The notes beneath the pieces were generated by a model. It did no database searches. It was not told the origin of the DNA and saw only the letters and a program-made list of their open reading frames with translations. From Datnioides undecimradiatus (lineage: Eukaryota > Chordata > Actinopteri > Lobotiformes > Datnioididae): 64,000 nt of DNA. Every line of letters begins with the position of its first letter. Position 1 is the first letter of the stretch. Below, piece by piece: positions 25,701-34,900 of the stretch. The stretch is from contig WARS01000016.1 of the NCBI GenBank assembly GCA_008933995.1, forward strand, positions 10,247,848-10,311,847, written 5' to 3'. Position numbers and translations under genes: made by a program.

Positions 25701-28700
25701 CATTTTTATTTGAAATTACATCATGTTTCCACTGCAATAAATGTAATTAATGATGACAATGTGTGTTTGGAGCTGTTATGAGCAGTCAAACAGAAACACT
25801 GGCAATCAATTAGTGGAGCATGGATTTTGTAGATTCAGTCATTTCTTAAATTATTTTTTTTTTATTCCAAGTGCCATGTTCCTGGCATCTCTGTCAATGA
25901 GGTCTTGATTGTTGCTTAAAGAAGAGATGGACTTGTTAAAATCGTGGCCTGTGGTTTGGTTTAATGAGCTTTGGTCAGCTCCTTTGGAATCTCCCTGTGT
26001 GTGTGTGTGTGTGTGTGTTTCAAAGAGGGTGGATATCTCTGTCATGGATAAGGCCTAACAGTAGCAGTGTATCAGTGACTCTGTCTCACACTATGTATGT
26101 GTGTCTGCATGTACAGACAGAGGGGATAAAGACCTTGTGTGTGTGGGGGGGGGGGGGGGGGTGACCCCAGTCTGGCCGGCTGCATTGTGAGCTATGGGGG
26201 TCATAATGGAATTTCCTGAACTCCCTGCAGGGCCTGAGATGGATTAACCAAACATGGGGTGTGTGTGTGCATTTTGTAAAGGTGCATACACTATATTGAG
26301 CTCCTCATTTCTTTGTCTTGTGTACATATTGTCCATGCAGTCAGGAAGTGGATTAGATGTGTTTACTGGCTGACCATGGATATAGTTGCTTGTTGTGTGA
26401 TATGCTTAACCATAAGACTTTTAGGTAAGATTAAGTTATGCAAAACTGCTGTCTCATTACATCATTGGCTAGAAGAATTTCTCATTCGGTGTCCTCATGT
26501 AAAGATTATTTTGATGTGACAGCTATGGTATAATATCACTTTATATGCTTACATACTTGCAGTTAAACCTGTACCCATCAAGTCGCTGATTCATTGCAGA
26601 CAATACAAAACAGTACAACCTGGAGACCAAACAAATGAAATAATAACAGCAAAGGCTATGAAAAGGCAACAATAACTAATAGCAAGCAGGTAAAAAGACT
26701 AAATGGTGACATTAGTCTTCACCTCTTTGGAGACATACAGTAATGGCATTAGAAACTAACTCCTGTACCAACTTAAATGAGAATGTGAATGTGTAACAAA
26801 CAGAAAATAAATTCCACAACTCTGGAAAGTTTCCTGGACCAAGGTGGGGAATGTTGGATCAGAAATGGAAAACGTAGCCGTGCAAAAAGCCTGACTCTAA
26901 GTGTCCCCTCTGCCTTCCTCTCTTTTTTCCTTCTCTTTTTGCGTTTTCCTCCTCCCCCCCTTATCCCCTCCTTCTCCCCTATCCAGAGTGAGGACTCCGA
27001 TGAAGACGAGCCTTGTGCCATCAGTGGCCGTTGGACCTTCCAGAGGGACAGCAAGCGCTGGTCCCGTATGGAGGAGCTGGAGGTTTTCTCCTCACTGTCC
27101 ACAGATGCTGGCCCAACACCATTCCCCAAGGAGCAAGTATCTCAGAAAGGCAAGCTTGCCCTGCATGAAGGCAACAGTTCAGAGAGTGTGCTGACCGACC
27201 TCAGTGAACAGCCTGAAGTGGGCTCCATCCACAGCAGTGGGAGTGGAGGAAGAAGCGAAGAGAAGATCAATGGTGCTACCCTGCCAAATGAAGCTCCGCC
27301 TGCTGGTGCCACTCGCGCCAGCTCTGTAGCCAGCATGTGTTCATCATCTGGCACAGGTGGCTCCGGATGTGCTAATGAAGACTCTCTGTCTGATGGGATG
27401 CCTCCGTCACCCCTGGAGACACTCGGACAGTTCACATTTGATGTGAAAACTGGGATAGCGGGACTAGGAGGAAGTTTGGACCGAGGAGGAGGCAGCGGCA
27501 AAAGCACACGCTCAAGGGCAAAGAGCTTCCTCAAGAGGATGGAAAGTCTACGGCTGCGTAGTGGCACGACTTCCAAGAGAAAGAAGAAGGGGAGCACCAG
27601 TGGAGGAAAGATAGAAATCAGTGGCCCTGTCATCAAAGAGGGTCTAGATGATGACAAGCTGCGGAGGCTCAACTGTGTGGACATCTCCAGTATCAACCTC
27701 AACCAGAACCTCAATCACCATCGCAATCCCACTCAGACTATGACACTTAACAGGAACCGCTCTGTATCCTACTCCACTCAGACCAGCAATGGCAGCACTG
27801 GAAGCACCGGGAGCAGTCAGTCTGAGGCCAGCAGTGGAAGTGCAGTGAGCACACCGAGCCCAGTGACTCGCGCCCGCAGCCACAGCACAGCAGCAGGCTC
27901 TAGTAAGAGAGGAGGAATGTATTTGGAGGGTTTTGATCCTTTCAGCATTCCCCAGCAAGCTTCAGATCGACAGCCAACACCCCCACCCAAATCGGCCCCA
28001 CCCATTCCCTGCCGGGCTAGTAATAGGATGACAGTTGATGAGCAGAACCGCAGGAACAATTTCAGTGTTCAAGACAACAGCAGACAAGCGGAAGAAGAGG
28101 AGGAGGAGGAAGAGGAAAGCATGATCTTCTTCTACCTACCAGAAGGTCATAAGCCCGGAACCTTCCCCAAAGCCCTGCAAGACGGAAGTTCACGCAACAA
28201 TGGGAATGATAACGGGAACTCCGTGATTCTCAGGGGGCGGCAAAGTAGACGCCAGCGTCGTGTCTCTTCAGGCTCTGTCGACAGCCGTCTCAGTTTTTAT
28301 GACAATGTCCCCTACACCGAGAGAGAGGAGGAGGAAGAGGGGGATGAAAGCAAACTGGAACAAGTGCTACAACATGTCAGCGGCCTGCAGCGGTTTGTTA
28401 ATGCCTGGTCAGAGGCTGTGGCCGGTGAGGAGGAGGAGGATGAGGAAGACGAAGAGGAAGAAGGAGACTCGGACTCAGCGCTGGACTCAGCCTCCCCGTG
28501 CCCGTCTTCTCCTCTGCAGAACCGACTGGAGGAGACAGAGAACGGAAGTGACCAAGACAGCACAGGAAACCCACTGGGCGAAGGAGAGGATGGGATGAGG
28601 GAGAGAAGAGATTCTGGTGTTGGGGCATCCCTAACCAGAACCAGCAGGTCAGTAAAGAACTTCTAAACTTTTGAAAATCCTCAATTTCCATTTAATAAAA

Positions 28701-31700
28701 GCAGCAGCAGACAAAAAAGTTGTAACTGTTAATTTGAAATGAACAGTTTTGTATAAAAAGACCTCACTCTCACACTTTTGCATAGGGTACTATTTCTTCT
28801 ATAGTAGTAGTAGTAGTTCCAATTTCAGCCCACATTTATATAAGACATCTTGATTCTACGTTTTGTTGTTTTAAGTTGTTTAAGTTAACTTTTAACTGAT
28901 CCTTTAAGAGGAGAAAACTATAATTTAACCTGCTGCTTCCAAACAGGTTCATGCTTTTAGTTATTGTCTGTAAAACGTTACCACTGTGCATGGCAAAGCT
29001 CAAGGACAAGAAAGCAATTGATAGACAAACACCGAGGTACCGACAAAAAAGACTTTTCTGAGAAAGTGACAGCAGAGGGTAAACAGGGGGACACGCTGAG
29101 ACTTCTCTCTTTACGTAATGGTGCTGAATACATTGGAATGCTGCTTGGTCTCCATGGAGACTGTTGCTGTTCCTTCAGGAATCTGCTGGCAGAATTACAT
29201 TTAGGGGGGAGCGTGGGTTTTTAGGCTTTTAGACAGTCTCTTGATTGATGTGTACATAAATCCCTGTAATCCCTAAACCAATCACTTGGCACATAAAACT
29301 ACAAATACTGTGTGTGGCTGCATTTGGCTTATGTGTACACAAAAGCACAACGTAGACCCCGACACTTACACTGCTCGTTTTTAATCAACATTCTTCTTCT
29401 CACATCTCAATTTGTGCACCCTCTTTCTCTTTCCTGACGCACCAGGCCGCAGAAACTCCGCTGGCCCAGCTTCCAGAATTCCCATCGGCCTAGCTTGGCC
29501 TCAGCCCAGCTCCAGATTAGCTGCCAGTCTGTGCTGCAGATGAATCTGCTCCAAAAGCTCTCCCTGCTGCAGCTCACCGCTCTGCTGGAGAAACACACCC
29601 CTACAAACAAACATGGCTTCAGCTGGTAAGTACTCTAGAGGAGTATGAGGATTTAGGAGAAGGCGTTTTCATGTGGTGATTGTTCAACACACACATTTCT
29701 TCTAAAGCCTATTTTCATGTGAAATGCCGCCTGTGTCTGGCTAATTGTTCCTGGTTTGCAACGCTCTTGAATTTATCCATTTAGCCTTTATCCTTCCAAC
29801 TACTATCCCTTTATCCCAATCCCCTCCATCTGCAGGTTGTTGTGTAGAGTGGTGACGGCTGTCCGCAGAGGTTGGGTTTCACATTCTTTTCCCAGGCCCG
29901 TAATTGCTGGGAAGGGGCGTACATTGTCTTTTTCTCAACGGGGCAATCATGGCAGTTCACACGCATGGTGTTACAAGAGCTGGAGGCTGGAAAGATCGGT
30001 CCTCCACAATTATCTTCCAACACTACCATCTCTACCACTTCCAGACTATCGGCCCTTTGTAACTGGGCACCTCTGCCTTCTCTCTCCGTTTGTAGTCCAA
30101 TTTTCTATTAGTTTAGGGACGTCCTAAACTCAAAACAGTGCAAAAGGTGATATGGACAAGACTTAACGTTGTTGACCTTACAGGAGGCCCTTCACAGTCA
30201 AAATATATAATATGGACAAACGTTACAACGCTAAACTGTTGTGTACAAACATTAGCAGATACCCGGCATTACCTGATCTTAGTTTTATACAACTTCACAT
30301 GGTTCAATGAACTAAAAGTGATAAATTGCATCATTCTGTGTTTTTCCACTTGTGCTGGAGGCCTTCCTTGGACAGGAATCGAAAGTGTTATGCCCCCAGC
30401 TTGTCTTATGACAGACTTAAAGATCGCTGAAAGACAGAGGCCACTTGTTGGCCAGTGGAGGCCCGCACATATTCAGAATTCCGGGACATGATTGGAATAT
30501 GTCCCTTTTCCATTTTTCCCAAAACTGTGGTTCAGAGAGCACTCCGAGTCTTGTGAACGCTCTTACAAAGACAAGCTTGTCCTGAGTCACGCATAGCATC
30601 CCTCCGCTAAACACACTTACACCCGTGCAGATAGACACACAGCCATAAATCTGTGGCTGCATTCTTGTGTTGCATGTTTCAACTCTGGGTTTGTGGTTGT
30701 AGGCTCATTTGCACCCAATTCATGCACATACACACACAAACACAGAGTGGTGAGACAGACACATTTGGGGCTGTATAAAGTTGTGGGATCTTCCCCTTTT
30801 GACACTCCTGCGTACATCCCGCTCACCCCTCCTGCCCCCCCACTCTATTTATCCACCCCTCTCATAAACCTGCAGACAGGCTTCTGCAGCCACTTGGTTT
30901 CCTCCTTGCACACATAAAACAGACACATGCATGCGCGCACACATATTCTGGTAGCCATGCTTATTCTGTAGTCACTTGATTTAATCTTGCAGATTTTAAC
31001 ATCAAATATAAACTAAATTGACCAAAAAAGTATTTAAAGCATGTCTACAGTGAAATTTTTAAATACCACTTGACATTTTTTTCTTCTTCATTGTATTATC
31101 ACATGTCTTGTATTGTTGATTAAGAGCAGAGTTTCTACATATAAAGCCTGGTAAAAATAGCGACATGACATTGTTGAAGTTTTTGAAGAAATCTTATAAT
31201 ATAATAAATCTTAACTTATAATAAATCTTATAACTGAATTGCAAAAAAATTCATCCAAATCCACATCAATATGTAACAGACGCTGAAGAGTTTTCTTTTC
31301 CTGTGTGTGTGTATTAAAGGGCTGTGCCAAAGTTCATGAAGCGGATCAAGGTGCGCGACTACAAAGACAGGAATGTGTTCGGTGTGCCACTGCAAGTCAT
31401 CGTCCAGAGGACAGGACAGCCTCTCCCTCAGGGAATTCAGCAGGCCATGCGCTATTTACGCAATCAGTGCCTCGACCAGGTAACCTTAAGTACACAAATA
31501 AACGAATGTATATGGACGATGTGTACACAGACCTGTGCTTATACTCTAATTGCAGTGTACATGTAACATCTGTCACTAGGCTTTAAGAGCTGTTTTCAGT
31601 TTCCACAGTAAAACCTTTTTCTTTAAGGTGCAGAAGTTACGTAATATCAGAATTTCAGACATCTGCAATCAGTCAAATATTCATCCTTGATATTTTTTCA

Positions 31701-31768
31701 CTGTTTCACTGTGTTACATAAGATAGAGCAGTGAATCGGAAAAAGACTAATACCCACTTAGTCAGTTT

Positions 31769-31815
<47 letters not shown>

Positions 31816-31950
31816 CAGTTTCTTTCTGTCCCCTTGATTCTCTGTTCTCTGTCACACATTTGCTGAAGTGGGGAGGCCTGGAGAGAGCTGTGCTGTCAAG
31901 TCACCTGTGTCCATTGTTTGATCAAGAGACATTATGAAAGATTTATCTCT

Positions 31951-31996
<46 letters not shown>

Positions 31997-34900
31997 ATTC
32001 ATAATGGAAAAAAGGAGCGAGTGTGGAGAAAATGGCTATTAATGGAGGGCAAAAACAGAAAACAGTGATGGTGTTCTTTTCAGAGCAGGACAAGGCGCCT
32101 CTGTTTGCAAGTGGTGAAAGCTCATGGAAAATATTCAGGCGGGGCAGGCCAACGGCCTTTTTCACCCCCCCCCCAACATTGCCATTTTATACAGCCTTAA
32201 AAGGCCACTGACGAGGTCCTTCACAACGTTCAGTACAAGAATGCCCATTGAATGTCCCAGAGCTTTTTGTAAATACAGTCAACAGGATCTGTTGTGATGT
32301 AACCATATTGACTGTAAGCTCTGGATTCTGAGACACGTCAAGACCTTTATTTTCAATAACAGCCCGCAGCTTGAAAAGACATTCTTTTCTACGTGGGGAC
32401 ATTAATCACTTTTGATTCGCCATAATGACTGGATCAAACATCAGACTCGTGGTAATACTGAGACTGACTAGGGAATTATGAGTAAAGCTGTCTAATGAGA
32501 AATCTGTGCACATATGCACAGTGTAACTCTTTCTCTCTTTTACATCGCTTCCCTCTTCCAGGTGGGTCTTTTCAGGAAATCAGGAGTAAAATCTCGTATC
32601 CAAGCTCTTCGTCAGATGAATGAGGCAAGCGGCGCTGACGGCGGAGGAGTCAACTACGAGGGACAGTCGGCATATGACGTCGCAGACATGCTGAAGCAGT
32701 ATTTCAGAGATTTGCCAGAACCCCTGCTTACCAGCAAACTGTCTGAGACCTTCCTCCAGATTTATCAGTGTAAGAACACACACACGTTCACGTTCAGAGT
32801 ACAAGCAAAATCTTGTTAAGACATCACCATGCGGTCACACATGCCATTACTTCACATACATTACTTCGCCTGCCACGAAGCAAGAAATTGTGAAATCATA
32901 TTAAGGAAAGTAAACAAGATGGGCGCAGGAAATACCTGCGGAGTGAGGTGATGCATGTGATACAGTGTTGGTTCATCCTTTTGTGACTTCAAGTACGGCT
33001 CCTTCATGATTGTAATAGCTGCATTAGGAACTGTTTATATAAGGTGAAACCAAACCAGACCTGTGCATGAAGTATGAGGCATGAAGCATATGGTGTATAT
33101 ACACACACACACAGAGGCTTATATAACACACTTGGGTTGACACAGATCCCATCATAGATCATTCCTGGCAAGCAAAGGGAAGCCTTACACAAACTGAAGT
33201 CAACCAGCAGAAGGAAAAAAGATGACATAATACAGCATGACAGTGGTTATTAGTTGTTAGTTTCTGCATTTTATATCAAATATGAGCCATGACATCCTCT
33301 GTCTTCCTCTGTAGACATGCCCAAAGAGCTCCGGCTGCAGGCAGTGCGCGCTGCCGTGCTGCTGCTCCCCGACGAGAACCGCGAGGCACTGCGGACGCTG
33401 CTGTGTCTGCTGAGCGATGTGACAGCCAGTGTGGCTGAGAACCAGATGACTCCCACCAACCTGGCTGTTTGTCTGGCTCCTTCCCTCTTCCACCTCAACA
33501 CTTTGCGACGCAAGGAGAGCTCCTCACCGAGGTGTGTGTCTGCTGCACCTGTACACCACTGTAATCGTTGGCTTTATTTCTGATCGCTGCCACTGACACA
33601 GTTACTGTGTTAGCAGCTTACATAACACGTAATGTGCTGTGCATTCTCAAAACAGGAAAGGTTGCTCTAAAGAAACAAAGGAGCAGGATACAGTAGATGG
33701 AGGAGAAGTAAAGGAAGAGAGCAAAGCTTGTGAGAGGAGGAAATAGAAAGGTTACATAAACATATTTACTTAATTAGGAAACATATTTTGTTCCACATTT
33801 GGCAGAAGGGGGTTCATCAGGTGTATATAGCAAAACTCTTTCTTTCACTTCCTCTGCCCTCTCCAGCGCGGCCTGGATGATGGATGCTGTTACTAATCTG
33901 TTTTTTTTTCTTCCCGTCTCTTTCCTCTTTGTTGGTAAAAGGGTGATGAACAGGAAGCAGACACTGGGGAAGCCGGACCAGAGAGACCTGAACGAGAATC
34001 TGGCCGCCACTCACGGCCTGGCACATATGATCCAGGAGTGCAGGAAACTCTTCCGGGTGAGTAGTTAACCACATGTACTCTATTTGAGCAAACTCCTTAC
34101 CTTCAAAGTTAAAGTCAGCGTAAAGGTTTACTGATTGACATCTGTGTGTCAGACTGCATGGTAAAGTTGCGTTTGCTGATTTGCTACCTCTGGTACAGTG
34201 TACCTTGCATTTGTCCTGTAAACAAACATCCCTTCAGTTATGTAACTCGTTAATCCAATTCATGCTGTCGTTTGCTCAAGCACTGTTATGATTACATAAA
34301 GTTAATGTGCCAACTGTCCTGCTTTAAATGGCCCTGTTGTGCAGAACTACTGTCTATTTAAACCAAACTCAGAAGATAAAATACAGGCTTTATTGCCACA
34401 ACACCCGTAAGTCCACATCATCCGGTCTGTTTCTTTGTGTCCACAAGAAGAGAACTTGACTGGATAAACAGGAAATAATCTGCAAACTACACTATTACTA
34501 ATCCAATTTCAGTTCCATTCATCCCAAAACACTGCTCTGCCCATTGCAGTCCCCTCTGACATGCTGCTAAAAGGCTGCATACTGTGGATCATTACTGCTC
34601 CGAGTTTAATTAGATTGTGGGAGAGCTTCCTGGCTTCCTGTCATGTTCGCATCACACAACAAGCAAACTCAATTACCTCACAAATGATTTTCTTTCAATT
34701 AGATCTCTGTTTGCTCGTGGACGTTCATAAAAGAATATGACCCATGAAATAACCTGACTGTAATTTGCCTCCATTTCAATAAGCCTTTTATTATCTAATG
34801 AAAATCCTGTTTTTAGACGGCAATGTTGTTAGTCTGCAATTAAACCTGAAAGACAGCAGGTACAAACAGACAGAGAGAATGAGCTGAACATGAAGATGAA

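Noticed and set aside
27142..27714. 190-codon open frame on the minus strand
   Set aside because: It is the antisense shadow of dlc1 exon 5, whose plus-strand frame has clear homology; the mirror frame has only Ser/Pro/Leu-rich composition.
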